Origin: Ravibacter sp964559125
GTDB lineage: Bacteria; Bacteroidota; Bacteroidia; Cytophagales; Spirosomataceae
Assembly: GCA_964559125.1 (NCBI GenBank)
Contig: CAZLGW010000007.1
Coordinates: 138,272 to 202,271, forward strand
Reading direction: 5' to 3'
DNA length: 64,000 nt
In this document: one piece after another, positions 17,302-25,557 of the stretch
Position numbering within the stretch: position 1 is the first letter of the stretch
Layout of the letters: every line of letters begins with the position of its first letter
Translations under genes and position numbers: made by a program
Notes under the pieces: model-generated
Database searches by the model: none
What the model saw: only the letters and a program-made list of their open reading frames with translations
Told to the model about the DNA's origin: nothing

Positions 17302-19257
17302 ATGAGTAATCCATCCGAAGTCCAAATTACCTTGCCTGACGGAAGCCGAAGAGCTTATCCGGCAGGCGTGACCGGGCTTGAAATAGCCTCGAGTATCAGC
17401 GAAGGTCTGGCACGCAACGTATTGGCTGCCAAAGTGAACGGGGAAGTGTGGGATGCCACGCGCCCTATCACGACCGATGCTTCTGTCACCTTGCTCACCT
17501 GGACGAACGATGAAGGAAAATCTACTTTCTGGCATTCTTCTGCACACCTCATGGCAGAAGCGCTGGAGGCTTTGTACCCGGGCGTCAAATTCGGGACAGG
17601 CCCTGCCATCGAAAGAGGCTTTTACTATGATGTTGATCTTGGAGGCGCCACTATCAGCCAGGATGATTTCCCGAAAATAGAGGCTAAAATGCTGGAGCTG
17701 GCACGCCTGAAAAATACCTATCTCCGTGAAGACATCAGTAAGGCCGATGCGCTGACTTATTTTTCAGAAAAAGGGGATCCGTACAAAATAGAGCTGATAA
17801 ACGGCCTTGAGGACGGACAAATAACGCTTTATAAGCAAGGCGACTTTACCGACCTGTGCCGCGGCCCTCATATTCCCGATACCGGGTTTATCAAGGCGAT
17901 CAAGCTGACCAACATCGCCGGCGCTTACTGGCGGAACAACGAGGCCAACAAAATGCTCACCCGCATTTACGGCATCACATTTCCCAAACAGAAGGAGCTG
18001 GAGGAATATCTCACCCTCCTGGAAGAAGCCAGGAAGAGAGATCACCGCAAGCTCGGAAAAGAGCTCAAGTTATTTGCCTTTTCCGAAAAAGTCGGTCAGG
18101 GTCTCCCTTTATGGCTACCCAAAGGCGCTATGCTGCGGGAGAGGCTCGAGAACTTCATGAGGAAGGCTCAGCTACGGGCAGGCTATCTCCCTGTGGTAAC
18201 GCCGCATATCGGCAGCAAGGAGCTGTATGTCACCTCTGGACACTGGGATAAATACGGAAAGGATTCGTTCCAACCTATCAGGACTCCAAACGAAGGAGAG
18301 GAATACCTGCTCAAGCCCATGAACTGTCCGCACCACTGCGAAATATACAAAACCGAGCCCCGGTCATACCGCGACCTGCCGCTCAGGCTTGCGGAGTTCG
18401 GTACCGTATATCGCTACGAGCAAAGCGGCGAGCTCCACGGCCTGACACGTGTGCGTGGATTTACACAAGACGACGCCCATATCTTCTGCCGTGCCGACCA
18501 GGTGAAAGAGGAGTTTATAAGGGTCATAGACCTGGTGCTTTACGTATTCCGCACGCTCGGGTTTACTGAGTATTCGGCCCAGATCTCGCTGAGAGATCCG
18601 GAAAATAAGTCCAGGTACATCGGTAAAGACGAGGATTGGGAGAAAGCCGAGGCTGCGATCATAGAAGCTGCCGCTGAAAAAGAGCTGGAAACCGTAACAG
18701 AACTGGGAGAAGCGGCATTCTATGGCCCGAAACTCGATTTTATGGTGAAAGATGCACTTGGAAGGAAATGGCAGCTCGGCACCATCCAGGTCGACTACCA
18801 GATGCCTCAGCGTTTCGAGCTGGAATATGTGGGCGCCGATAACCAGAAGCATCGCCCGGTGATGATTCACCGCGCGCCTTTCGGGTCGATGGAACGCTTC
18901 ATCGCCATCCTGATCGAAAACAGCGCCGGACAGTTTCCGGTGTGGCTCTCGCCCGACCAGGTTGCCATCCTGCCTATCTCCGAAAAGTACGCAGATTATG
19001 CCGACGACCTCTTCTTTGAGCTACAGGAGCAGGATATCAGGGGTTTTGTAGACCACCGCGACGAAAAAATAGGGCGAAAGATAAGGGACGCGGAGGTAAC
19101 TAAAATACCCTATATGCTGATCGTCGGTGAAAAAGAAGCTGCCGAAGGCCGGGTGTCGGTCCGTAAGAAAGGAGAAGGTGATATAGGAAGCATGACAACT
19201 GCCGAATTTTCAGAATATTTTGCCTCCGAGATCAAAAAGAATCTCTCCAGTTTTTAG
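17302..19257 (+). CDS. thrS: Threonine--tRNA ligase
   Basis: A 651-aa class II aminoacyl-tRNA synthetase of normal length. Domain order: TGS domain (about residues 1-65), the editing/N2 domain with HSSAHLMAEALEALYP and the FTDLCRGPHIP motif, the catalytic core with the zinc-site cysteine Cys342 in KPMNCPHHCEIY, class II motif 2 (FGTVYRYEQSGELHGLTRVRGFTQDDAH), motif 3 (HRAPFGSMERFIAILIE) and a C-terminal anticodon-binding domain. It charges tRNA-Thr in the cytoplasm. infC, rpmI and rplT follow, the common thrS-infC-rpmI-rplT translation operon. Confidence 0.98.
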   Translation: MSNPSEVQITLPDGSRRAYPAGVTGLEIASSISEGLARNVLAAKVNGEVWDATRPITTDASVTLLTWTNDEGKSTFWHSSAHLMAEALEALYPGVKFGTGPAIERGFYYDVDLGGATISQDDFPKIEAKMLELARLKNTYLREDISKADALTYFSEKGDPYKIELINGLEDGQITLYKQGDFTDLCRGPHIPDTGFIKAIKLTNIAGAYWRNNEANKMLTRIYGITFPKQKELEEYLTLLEEARKRDHRKLGKELKLFAFSEKVGQGLPLWLPKGAMLRERLENFMRKAQLRAGYLPVVTPHIGSKELYVTSGHWDKYGKDSFQPIRTPNEGEEYLLKPMNCPHHCEIYKTEPRSYRDLPLRLAEFGTVYRYEQSGELHGLTRVRGFTQDDAHIFCRADQVKEEFIRVIDLVLYVFRTLGFTEYSAQISLRDPENKSRYIGKDEDWEKAEAAIIEAAAEKELETVTELGEAAFYGPKLDFMVKDALGRKWQLGTIQVDYQMPQRFELEYVGADNQKHRPVMIHRAPFGSMERFIAILIENSAGQFPVWLSPDQVAILPISEKYADYADDLFFELQEQDIRGFVDHRDEKIGRKIRDAEVTKIPYMLIVGEKEAAEGRVSVRKKGEGDIGSMTTAEFSEYFASEIKKNLSSF

Positions 19258-19360
19258 TTTTACTTATAATTGGCGTAATTGGTCTGGTTTTTATACCAAG
19301 AGACCGGATATTCAATAATTTACAAACAACCACCATAAAAAAACGCATCAGATACACAGT

Positions 19361-19921
19361 ATGGCATTAAGACCCCCACGCGGCCCCAGAAGGCGTGTGA
19401 TTGTAGAGGAACCTTACAAAATCAACGAGCGCATTACCGCTCAGGAGGTTCGGTTGGTTGGAGACAACGTAGAACAAGGCGTATTTCCTCTTAGCAAAGC
19501 CCTGGCTTTTGCAGAAGCGCAAAGCCTCGACCTGGTGGAAATCGCTCCCAACGCAGTACCTCCGGTATGCAAGGTCACCGACTACTCGAAATTCAAATAC
19601 GAACAAAAGAAGAAGCAGAAAGAGATCAAGTCAAAGGCTCAGAAAGTGGTGATCAAAGAGATCCGATTCGGCCCGAATACCGACGATCATGACTTTGACT
19701 TTAAACTGAAACATGCTATCAACTTCCTCAAGGAAGGATCCAAGGTAAAGGCGTATGTCCATTTTGTAGGACGGACCATCGTTTTCAAAGAAAGAGGGAC
19801 CAACCTGCTTCAAAGATTCACGGATGCGCTTGCAGATTACGGCAAAGTGGAGATGGAGCCTAAGCTCGAAGGCAAAAGGATGACGGTGATCATTACGCCA
19901 AGCCAACAGCAAAAGAAGTAA
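19361..19921 (+). CDS. infC: Translation initiation factor IF-3
   Basis: A 186-aa IF-3 with N-domain pattern YKINERITAQEVRLVGDN...GVFPLSKALAFAEAQSLDLVEIAPNAVPPVCKVTDYSKF, a Lys-rich linker (KYEQKKKQKEIKSKAQ) and the C-domain KEIRFGPNTDDHDFDFKLKHAINFLKEGSKVKAYVHFVGR. It binds the 30S subunit and controls start-codon selection. The ATG used gives MALRPPRGPRRR; upstream rare start codons, which infC often uses, cannot be excluded. The 103-bp leader contains an inverted repeat, GGTCT/AGACC (about 19280-19304). Confidence 0.97.
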   Translation: MALRPPRGPRRRVIVEEPYKINERITAQEVRLVGDNVEQGVFPLSKALAFAEAQSLDLVEIAPNAVPPVCKVTDYSKFKYEQKKKQKEIKSKAQKVVIKEIRFGPNTDDHDFDFKLKHAINFLKEGSKVKAYVHFVGRTIVFKERGTNLLQRFTDALADYGKVEMEPKLEGKRMTVIITPSQQQKK

Positions 19922-19995
19922 CTTCCCGGTTGTACCGATCCTGTGGAGACCGGCACTCTGTAAGCCATCTCCTAGGATTTGTTTTTTATATTTTC

Positions 19996-20003
19996 TAACT
20001 TTG
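19996..20003 (+). promoter_or_regulatory. Putative internal -7 box before rpmI
   Basis: TAACTTTG matches TAnnTTTG and lies 43 bp before the rpmI ATG. TTTG at 19978-19981 is only 14 bp upstream, so a -33 element at normal spacing is not clear. It may give extra transcription of rpmI-rplT. Confidence 0.35.
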
Positions 20004-20045
20004 CGGGCTGATTTTATCCATTCAATTTATTAGACGTAATTCACA

Positions 20046-20240
20046 ATGCCTAAGTTAAAAACCAATTCCGGGGCCAAAAAGCGGTTTTCGCTGACCGGGA
20101 CCGGTAAAATCAAACGTAAACGCGCGTTTCACAGCCACATTCTTACCAAGAAGTCTACCAAGCGCAAGCGCAACCTGGTGCAGGCTACCCTGGTAGACCG
20201 TACTGATGAAAGACGCATCAAAACTTTGCTCGCAGTTTAA
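20046..20240 (+). CDS. rpmI: 50S ribosomal protein L35
   Basis: A 64-aa basic protein with the L35 signature MPKLKTNSGAKKRFSLTGTGKIKRK and AFHSHILTKKSTKRKRNL. It is a structural component of the large ribosomal subunit. Length is normal, and it lies between infC and rplT as in most bacteria. Confidence 0.98.
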   Translation: MPKLKTNSGAKKRFSLTGTGKIKRKRAFHSHILTKKSTKRKRNLVQATLVDRTDERRIKTLLAV

Positions 20241-20357
20241 TTAAAATCTGCTGAGCCAACAGGCAGGTCTAATCCTGCAGGTTTCATTTGTTCAACCCGA
20301 TGCCCGGTTTTTCAAGTCCTGACAGTTCAGGCACCGGTCGTTAAAAACAACTCAATT

Positions 20358-20702
20358 ATGCCACGTTCGGTAAATCACGTCGCGTCGCGTGCAAGGCGCA
20401 AGAAAATCTTAAAGATGGCCAAAGGTTACTACGGTCGTCGTAAAAATGTCTGGACAGTAGCCAAAAACGCTGTCGAGAAAGCGCTGGGATATGCATACAT
20501 CGGCCGGAAGCAGAAAAAACGCAACTTCCGCGCTCTTTGGATCCAGCGTATCAATGCAGGTAGCCGTCAGCACGGACTCTCCTACTCAGTTTTTATGGGG
20601 AAAGTCAATGCAGCCGGAATCGGGCTGAATCGTAAGGTACTGGCCGATCTGGCAATGAACCATCCTGATGCATTCAAGGCTATTGTGGATAAAGTCAAAT
20701 AA
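20358..20702 (+). CDS. rplT: 50S ribosomal protein L20
   Basis: A 114-aa protein with the L20 hallmarks MPRSVNHVASRARRKKILK, AKGYYGRRKNVWTVAKNAVEKA and LWIQRINAGSRQHGLSYS. It binds 23S rRNA and is needed for 50S assembly. In several bacteria L20 represses its own operon through the mRNA leader. The 117-bp gap before it contains a short stem (CCTGA/TCAGG near 20319-20332), but I cannot tie this to a known L20 leader class. Confidence 0.98.
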   Translation: MPRSVNHVASRARRKKILKMAKGYYGRRKNVWTVAKNAVEKALGYAYIGRKQKKRNFRALWIQRINAGSRQHGLSYSVFMGKVNAAGIGLNRKVLADLAMNHPDAFKAIVDKVK

Positions 20703-20758
20703 ATTTCCTGCGGGACCTGTGCCCGGGGAAATAAGAAGGATAATCAATCGAGTAGAAA

Positions 20759-20793
20759 GAGGCTGTCTCATAAATGAGGCGGCCTCTGTTTTT
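20759..20793 (+). terminator. Intrinsic terminator after rplT
   Basis: GAGGC at 20759-20763 pairs with GCCTC at 20782-20786, with inner pairing TCTCA/TGAGG around a TAAA loop, followed by TGTTTTT (20787-20793). This is a classical stem plus T-run closing the thrS-infC-rpmI-rplT unit. Confidence 0.75.
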
Positions 20794-20909
20794 ACAGGAC
20801 GGATCACAAAAAATAAAAAACGATTTGGTATATTTTGGGGATATCCGGGCTGAACATAACGGCAATGATCCCGGTTCAACTCAGTGTCCTGTCCCCTGGA
20901 GAAAAAAGA

Positions 20910-21809
20910 ATGATCTACTTCCTGCTCGCTGTCCTGTTTACTGTAGCATTATACCTGATTACCAGGTCTTTTCCCGCATGGAAAGTGGATTCTTTTCATG
21001 CCGTTGTTTTTAACTACTATGCCTGTGTCCTCACAGGCGCCCTCCTTACTCCACGCTTCTTTGCAACTGCAGATACTTTGAACTGGTCCTCAAAAGGCAC
21101 ATTTTACACGCTCCTTCTGGGAATACTGTTTATTCTTGTTTTTCTGTTGATCGGGAAAAGCACACAAAAGGCAGGTGTTACCTCTGCTTCTCTTGCGGGT
21201 AATCTTTCGCTGGTTATACCGGTCCTTTTCGGCCTTTTCATTTTTCAGAACGCGCATAAGACTTATACGCTGCTTAACTATGCCGGGCTTGTGCTCACAC
21301 TTCCCGCACTGGTAATGGGCTCCTGGAGCAACGGCCCGACGGCAGGCATCCGGAAGCAGGCTTTTATCTGGCCAATACTCTACTTTCTTGCCTCCGGGGC
21401 AAATAATACGCTGATCAACTACCTGACCTTTACCTATTATGACGCCGGCAGCAATACCCTGTTCATGATCATTGCCTGCCTGGGGGCCGTCATCATAGGC
21501 AGCACAGTACTGGTGATCCGGTGTGTACGCCAAAAGAGCTGGCCCTCTACCAGGAGCATTGCGGCAGGCTTACTTCTCGGAATCCCCAATTTTCTGTCGC
21601 TCTTCTTTTTGCTGAAAGCATTAACGCATTACGGCAATAGCGCCTCGTTCGTATTCCCGGTTTACAATATTCTTACCATGCTGGCTTCCGCTGTTACGGC
21701 TTACTGGCTTTTTAACGAGAAATTAAACCGCGTTAACAAGACGGGTCTCCTCATTGCCGTTATAGCGGTCGTGCTTATCAGCTATCAGGAGCTCGGTTGG
21801 GGGTGGTAA
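20910..21809 (+). CDS. EamA/DMT-like permease, probably multidrug or metabolite exporter
   Basis: Start chosen at the ATG at 20910 (299 aa), preceded by GGAGAAAAAAGA and opening directly into the first membrane helix (MIYFLLAVLFTVALYL); an ATG at 20835 would add 25 polar residues. Ten hydrophobic segments fill the protein, with a repeat-like plan and the ending SAVTAYWLFNEKLNRVNKTGLLIAVIAVVLIS, which strongly resembles the end of EamA/DMT domains (the F-x-E-x-L motif). It is an inner-membrane transporter; the substrate cannot be predicted. Confidence 0.82.
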   Translation: MIYFLLAVLFTVALYLITRSFPAWKVDSFHAVVFNYYACVLTGALLTPRFFATADTLNWSSKGTFYTLLLGILFILVFLLIGKSTQKAGVTSASLAGNLSLVIPVLFGLFIFQNAHKTYTLLNYAGLVLTLPALVMGSWSNGPTAGIRKQAFIWPILYFLASGANNTLINYLTFTYYDAGSNTLFMIIACLGAVIIGSTVLVIRCVRQKSWPSTRSIAAGLLLGIPNFLSLFFLLKALTHYGNSASFVFPVYNILTMLASAVTAYWLFNEKLNRVNKTGLLIAVIAVVLISYQELGWGW

Positions 21810-21830
21810 TATTAAAAGAGGAAGAAATTA

Positions 21831-22028
21831 CTATCGCTCAAAACGTAACCTGACCCTTGTCAGGTTGGGAGGATCGTAGGCGGTCGTCACTGTAACTTCC
21901 CTGAGTTTCCACTTACCGGCCGACGGAAGCCATTGCTCAGCATCTTCCCTGGAAGCAGAGCGTGAACAGGCCGTAACCCCCAGAACCAGCAACAACAGTA
22001 AAGAAGTAATTCCAGCCGGATATCGCAT
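21831..22028 (-). CDS. Small lipoprotein, possibly a truncated lipocalin-like protein
   Basis: A 65-aa ORF starting with a convincing lipoprotein signal (MRYPAGITSLLLLLVLGVTAC, lipobox VTAC, Cys21). The remaining 44 residues include GKWKLREVTVTT, which looks like the first strand of a lipocalin-like lipoprotein domain, but the frame stops soon after (RLRFER). Domains of that kind are normally over 100 aa, so this may be a remnant cut off against the downstream permease gene. It sits between the permease gene and the decayed ccmF copy, a region that appears rearranged. Confidence 0.5.
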   Translation of the reverse strand: MRYPAGITSLLLLLVLGVTACSRSASREDAEQWLPSAGKWKLREVTVTTAYDPPNLTRVRLRFER

Positions 22029-22078
22029 GTTGTACAGAATATGAAGCAGGTAAAATGCTTATGGGGTCGGCACATCCC

Positions 22079-22225
22079 GTTCTTCCAGGTAGCGCCCTTT
22101 CATAAAATCCCGGTAGCGCCTTACCGCCGAAATAGCAAACCAGATCGTCAGCACAATAGTTCCTATCTACAGATATTGATCAGGGTTTTTCTCTGCTACT
22201 TATCATCCGCCCGGAATTATTCAGC
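22079..22225 (-). pseudogene. Decayed, internally deleted copy of the ccmF 3' end
   Basis: On the minus strand, 22079-22168 aligns without gaps to 36215-36304 of the intact ccmF with 74 of 90 bases identical by hand count. The match continues with small gaps to about 22190. Then 22199-22225 matches 37123-37149 at 26 of 27 bases, so about 800 bp present in ccmF are missing between the two blocks. The reading frame is broken. The copy has the same orientation as ccmF, forming a direct repeat on either side of the ten-gene island. The rest of 22029-22286 holds no intact gene. Confidence 0.85.
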
Positions 22226-22286
22226 ACAGTTTAAAAAATAGTGTAACTTGCTTCCAGATCATTCTTTATGACCTCTGAGTGCGCAT

Positions 22287-23156
22287 ATGCTCTTTCAATT
22301 TATCCTCAATGGCTTTATTACCGGACTATTGTATGCCCTGCTGGCTATGGCTTTCAGCCTGACATATAATACGACTAGGGTGTTCAGCATTGCATATGCA
22401 GGCGTGGTGGTGTCTGCCTGCTTTATACATTATTGGTTGATTAAGATGTTGGGGTTGCCTTTTTGGGCGGCTGTTCCATTGACATTGCTGATTGCAGGTT
22501 TGCTCAACACCCTGTCAGAAAAATGCATCTATCAGCCTTTGGAAAAAAGAGGTAGCACACACAACAGCATCCTGGTGGCATCCATCGGCTTGTTTATTAT
22601 CCTGACTAACCTTTTGGCAATGCTTTTTGGCAACGAAAACAAAACATTTTCGCAAAGCATTTACAACAGCCTGAAATTCGGCAATATAATTATTACAAGA
22701 ATGCAGCTTATCCAATTGGTTGTGTCCGGATTATTGGCTGCCGGAGTTCTGATGGCGCTGCGAAAGACCAATCTGGGCTTAAAAATAAATGCGCTTAGCC
22801 ACGACAGGTTACTGTTTGAAGTGTTCGGGCACAATGCCTTAAGGCTAAGGCTGGTCCTTTATTTTATTTCGGGAGTTTTAGGCGCTGCAGTCAGTCTGTT
22901 AATAGGTTACGATGTAGGTTTTGACCCTTATTTCGGTATGGGGTTGCTGCTAAATGCCTTAGTGGTAATGATCCTGGGCGGATTCGGGAGCTTTAAAGGC
23001 GCTTTGATTGGAGGCCTGATTTTGGGTATCCTGCAAAGCCTGTCTGTATATTTTTTTGAGGCAAGGTGGGAAACGGCAATTACATTTCTATTGTTGGTAT
23101 TGATTTTAATATTCAGGCCGCAGGGAATTTTCGGGGTAAAACAGCGCTGGATTTAG
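22287..23156 (+). CDS. Branched-chain-amino-acid-type ABC transporter permease (LivH family)
   Basis: A 289-aa polytopic membrane protein of the LivH/BPD_transp_2 family. It begins FQFILNGFITGLLYALLAMAFSLTYNTTRVFSIAYAG, which matches the LivH N-terminal helices, and ends in LILIFRPQGIFGVK, the usual C-terminus. The cytoplasmic coupling region LRKTNLGLKINALSHDRLLFEVFGHN is present. It would pair with the LivM-like protein encoded immediately after its stop codon. First gene of the ten-gene unit. Base composition (about 48% GC in one sampled line) is near the host value, unlike the later genes. Ligand unknown. Confidence 0.9.
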   Translation: MLFQFILNGFITGLLYALLAMAFSLTYNTTRVFSIAYAGVVVSACFIHYWLIKMLGLPFWAAVPLTLLIAGLLNTLSEKCIYQPLEKRGSTHNSILVASIGLFIILTNLLAMLFGNENKTFSQSIYNSLKFGNIIITRMQLIQLVVSGLLAAGVLMALRKTNLGLKINALSHDRLLFEVFGHNALRLRLVLYFISGVLGAAVSLLIGYDVGFDPYFGMGLLLNALVVMILGGFGSFKGALIGGLILGILQSLSVYFFEARWETAITFLLLVLILIFRPQGIFGVKQRWI

Positions 23157-24029
23157 ATGGACTATATTTTACACATATTCATTATGATCAGTATATACAG
23201 CATACTCTGTATGGCTGCTAATATAATGACCGGACTTACCGGAAGAATGTCCCTTGCTTATGCAGCATTCTATGGTATAGGCGCCTATATCACGGCCTTA
23301 TGCGTGCTGTATTTCAACTTCAATGTATTGTTGTCTTTCCTGCTTATCCTGCTTATAAATGCTTTGCTTTCTTTGGTAATAGCCCTGCCATCCCTGCGGC
23401 TCAAGGGTGATTACTTCATACTGGCGACGCTTGGTTTTCAAATCATTATCTATACCATATTGTACAACTGGACTTCTGTAACCAAAGGCCCATTCGGCAT
23501 TTCGGGTATTCCTTCGCCCAGAATCATCGGCAGCCTGTACCTGAACGACAATTTTTCCTATTTCGCTTTTGCGTTGCTTGTCGCAGTACTGCTGGGACTT
23601 TTATTTTATACACTGATACATTCGCCTTTAGGCAGGGTTTTGCGGGCGTTGAAAGATGACGAAGTCGCTTTATTGTCTCTGGGCAGGAATGTCAATTATT
23701 ACAAAGTCCTGTCCTTTGCGATTTGTTCGGCTTTCAGCGGTTTAGCCGGCTATATTTATGCTACGTATATCTCGTATATAGACCCTACTTCTTTCACCTT
23801 AGACGAGAGTATTTTTATACTTTCCGCATTGCTGATTGGCGGAACGGGCAATATCAAAGGGCCTGTAGCAGGAGCGGTTTTCGTGGTGCTGATACCGGAG
23901 ATACTACGTTTTGTTGGCTTGCCCGACAATATCGCTGCTCCTATCCGCCAAATCATTTACGGTGCAATTTTGATCTGGGTGGTTTTTTACCAAAAAAAAG
24001 GTCTGGCAGGCAATATGGAAACCGCATAA
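23157..24029 (+). CDS. Branched-chain-amino-acid-type ABC transporter permease (LivM family)
   Basis: A 290-aa membrane protein starting at the base after the livH-like stop codon. Family patterns: MTGLTGRMSLAYAAFYGIGAYITAL near the N-terminus, LPSLRLKGDYFILATLGFQII, TKGPFGISGIPSPRI, and the coupling motif SPLGRVLRALKDDEVALLSLGRNVNYYKVLSFAICSAFSGLAGYIYA. It forms the second half of the membrane channel with the LivH-like subunit. The specificity of Liv-type systems is set by the binding protein, here the unusual tethered protein at 25558. Confidence 0.9.
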   Translation: MDYILHIFIMISIYSILCMAANIMTGLTGRMSLAYAAFYGIGAYITALCVLYFNFNVLLSFLLILLINALLSLVIALPSLRLKGDYFILATLGFQIIIYTILYNWTSVTKGPFGISGIPSPRIIGSLYLNDNFSYFAFALLVAVLLGLLFYTLIHSPLGRVLRALKDDEVALLSLGRNVNYYKVLSFAICSAFSGLAGYIYATYISYIDPTSFTLDESIFILSALLIGGTGNIKGPVAGAVFVVLIPEILRFVGLPDNIAAPIRQIIYGAILIWVVFYQKKGLAGNMETA

Positions 24030-24044
24030 ATTTCAATAAAAAGA

Positions 24045-24869
24045 ATGAGCAATATTCTAATCCTCAATCAGATACAAATGACCTTTACCCAATCCTTTAC
24101 CGGCCTTACGGGAAAGGAAGAAACGGAACATTCGAGTATCCTGAAAGGAATAGATATTGCTTTTGACAAAGGGAAAGCCACTGCATTGCTGGGTACAAAC
24201 GGTAGTGGCAAAAGTACTTTGTTCAACATTATCAGCGGCTTATTAAAACCTACTTACGGAAATATCGTTTATACCTGGAAAGGCAATGAATACGATCTGA
24301 CCAGGATTCCGGCATACCGCCATGCCCGTATCGGTATTACAAGACTTTTTCAGGGTAGCAATATTTTCCCGGAACTGACCGTAATGGAAAATATGAAAGT
24401 GGCCGACAGTAACTTTTGGGGCGAACAGCCCTGGCAGATTTTCAAAAAAATAAAGACGACCGAAACGCTACGGGAGCAGGAAGCCGGGTACATTCTTGCG
24501 GAACTGATGGGCAACGATAACCCGCTATGGGAAAAGCGCAGCGAACCCGCCGGAAACCTGTCTATCGGGCAACAACGCTTGCTTGCTTTTGCGCGCTTGT
24601 TCATGAACGAAACGGCAGAACTTTTCCTCTTGGACGAACCCTGCGCCGGCGTCAATCCGCAGATACGGGAGCTGATGGCGCTGATGATAGCCAACCTGGT
24701 TGCCAAAGGTAAAACGGTGGTACTGATAGAGCATAATCTCGACTTTGTACAACAAACATGTGGTAAAGCCTGTTATATCGAAGACGGACGGATAAAATAT
24801 CAAGGCTCAGTGGCAAATACGTTGAATCATAAGGATTTATTGGTAAATTATCTGGGAGTAAAGATTTGA
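24045..24869 (+). CDS. Liv-type ABC transporter ATPase (LivG family)
   Basis: A 274-aa ABC ATPase: Walker A GTNGSGKST (about residues 50-58), the Q-loop region ARIGITRLFQGSNIFPELTVMEN, signature LSIGQQRLLAFARLF, Walker B FLLDEPCAGV and the switch His in VVLIEHNLDF. The insertion and overall pattern fit LivG, including the long helical segment between Walker A and the signature. All catalytic motifs are intact, so active ATP hydrolysis is expected. A short N-terminal extension (FTGLTGKEETEHSS) separates the first strand from the rest of the domain. Confidence 0.92.
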   Translation: MSNILILNQIQMTFTQSFTGLTGKEETEHSSILKGIDIAFDKGKATALLGTNGSGKSTLFNIISGLLKPTYGNIVYTWKGNEYDLTRIPAYRHARIGITRLFQGSNIFPELTVMENMKVADSNFWGEQPWQIFKKIKTTETLREQEAGYILAELMGNDNPLWEKRSEPAGNLSIGQQRLLAFARLFMNETAELFLLDEPCAGVNPQIRELMALMIANLVAKGKTVVLIEHNLDFVQQTCGKACYIEDGRIKYQGSVANTLNHKDLLVNYLGVKI

Positions 24870-24886
24870 ATTAGATAATACGGATA

Positions 24887-25549
24887 ATGACAGGCAACGC
24901 CACCCTTCTCCAGATTCAAAACCTTTCTGCAGGCTACCAAAAAGGCAAGCCGGTTTTAGAGGGTTTTAGTATCGAACTGCGGCAGGGCGAGCGGATAGGC
25001 ATTACCGGTAAAAACGGCAGCGGTAAAAGTACCCTGGCAAAAGCCATCATGGGCATCACACCCTATACCGACGGCCGGATTCTATGGAAAGGACAAAACC
25101 TGTACACCACGCCTACTCACCATAAAAGCGCCTCAGGGATAGGCTATTTTATGCAGGGCGGCAGGGTATTTGGCAACCTGAGTGTAAAGGATAACCTCAA
25201 ATTCGCCCTCCTTCGGCACACCACCCAAAACGTAGAAGAACAAATACACCGACTGCAAGAACTGGATATAGCGCTTTTTAGCCCCAGGCGTCTCTCATTG
25301 CAAGCCGCGAACCTGAGCGGCGGTGAACGCCATATACTGGGTTTTCTGATGACCGTTCTGGCCAACCCCTCTATGGAACTCCTGATAGCAGATGAACCTA
25401 GCGCAGGAATTGCCCAAAAAGTGCAGCAGGATTTGTTGAAAATGATTAAACTTACTCTTGATAAGAAAAACATGGCTTTGCTTTTGATAGAGCAGAACAT
25501 AGAATTTTTGAAGCAACTTACCAACGATAGCATAAATATTACAAAATAA
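24887..25549 (+). CDS. Liv-type ABC transporter ATPase (LivF family)
   Basis: A 220-aa ABC ATPase: Walker A GKNGSGKST (residues 41-49), Q-loop region GIGYFMQGGRVFGNLSV, signature LSGGERHILGFLM, Walker B LLIADEPSAGI and a switch-loop E-Q-N in LLIEQNIEFL, where many ABC proteins have His. LivF proteins commonly have EQN at this point, so this is not a defect. It is slightly shorter than the usual 230-240 aa. The binding-protein gene starts 9 bp after the stop, and GC content falls sharply at that border. Confidence 0.9.
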   Translation: MTGNATLLQIQNLSAGYQKGKPVLEGFSIELRQGERIGITGKNGSGKSTLAKAIMGITPYTDGRILWKGQNLYTTPTHHKSASGIGYFMQGGRVFGNLSVKDNLKFALLRHTTQNVEEQIHRLQELDIALFSPRRLSLQAANLSGGERHILGFLMTVLANPSMELLIADEPSAGIAQKVQQDLLKMIKLTLDKKNMALLLIEQNIEFLKQLTNDSINITK

Positions 25550-25557
25550 GTAAGACT

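Noticed and set aside
17023..17547. N-terminal extension of the glycosidase-like lipoprotein frame to 17547
   Set aside because: It would overlap thrS by about 245 bp and hide a perfect lipoprotein signal at 17022.
20241..20357. A ribosomal-protein L20 autoregulatory leader
   Set aside because: Only a 5-bp stem is visible. I cannot match it to a known L20 leader, so it is noted under rplT and not listed as an RNA element.
22041..22241. A 66-aa plus-strand frame over the ccmF remnant
   Set aside because: The DNA is explained by the decayed minus-strand ccmF copy, and the predicted peptide has no recognisable feature.
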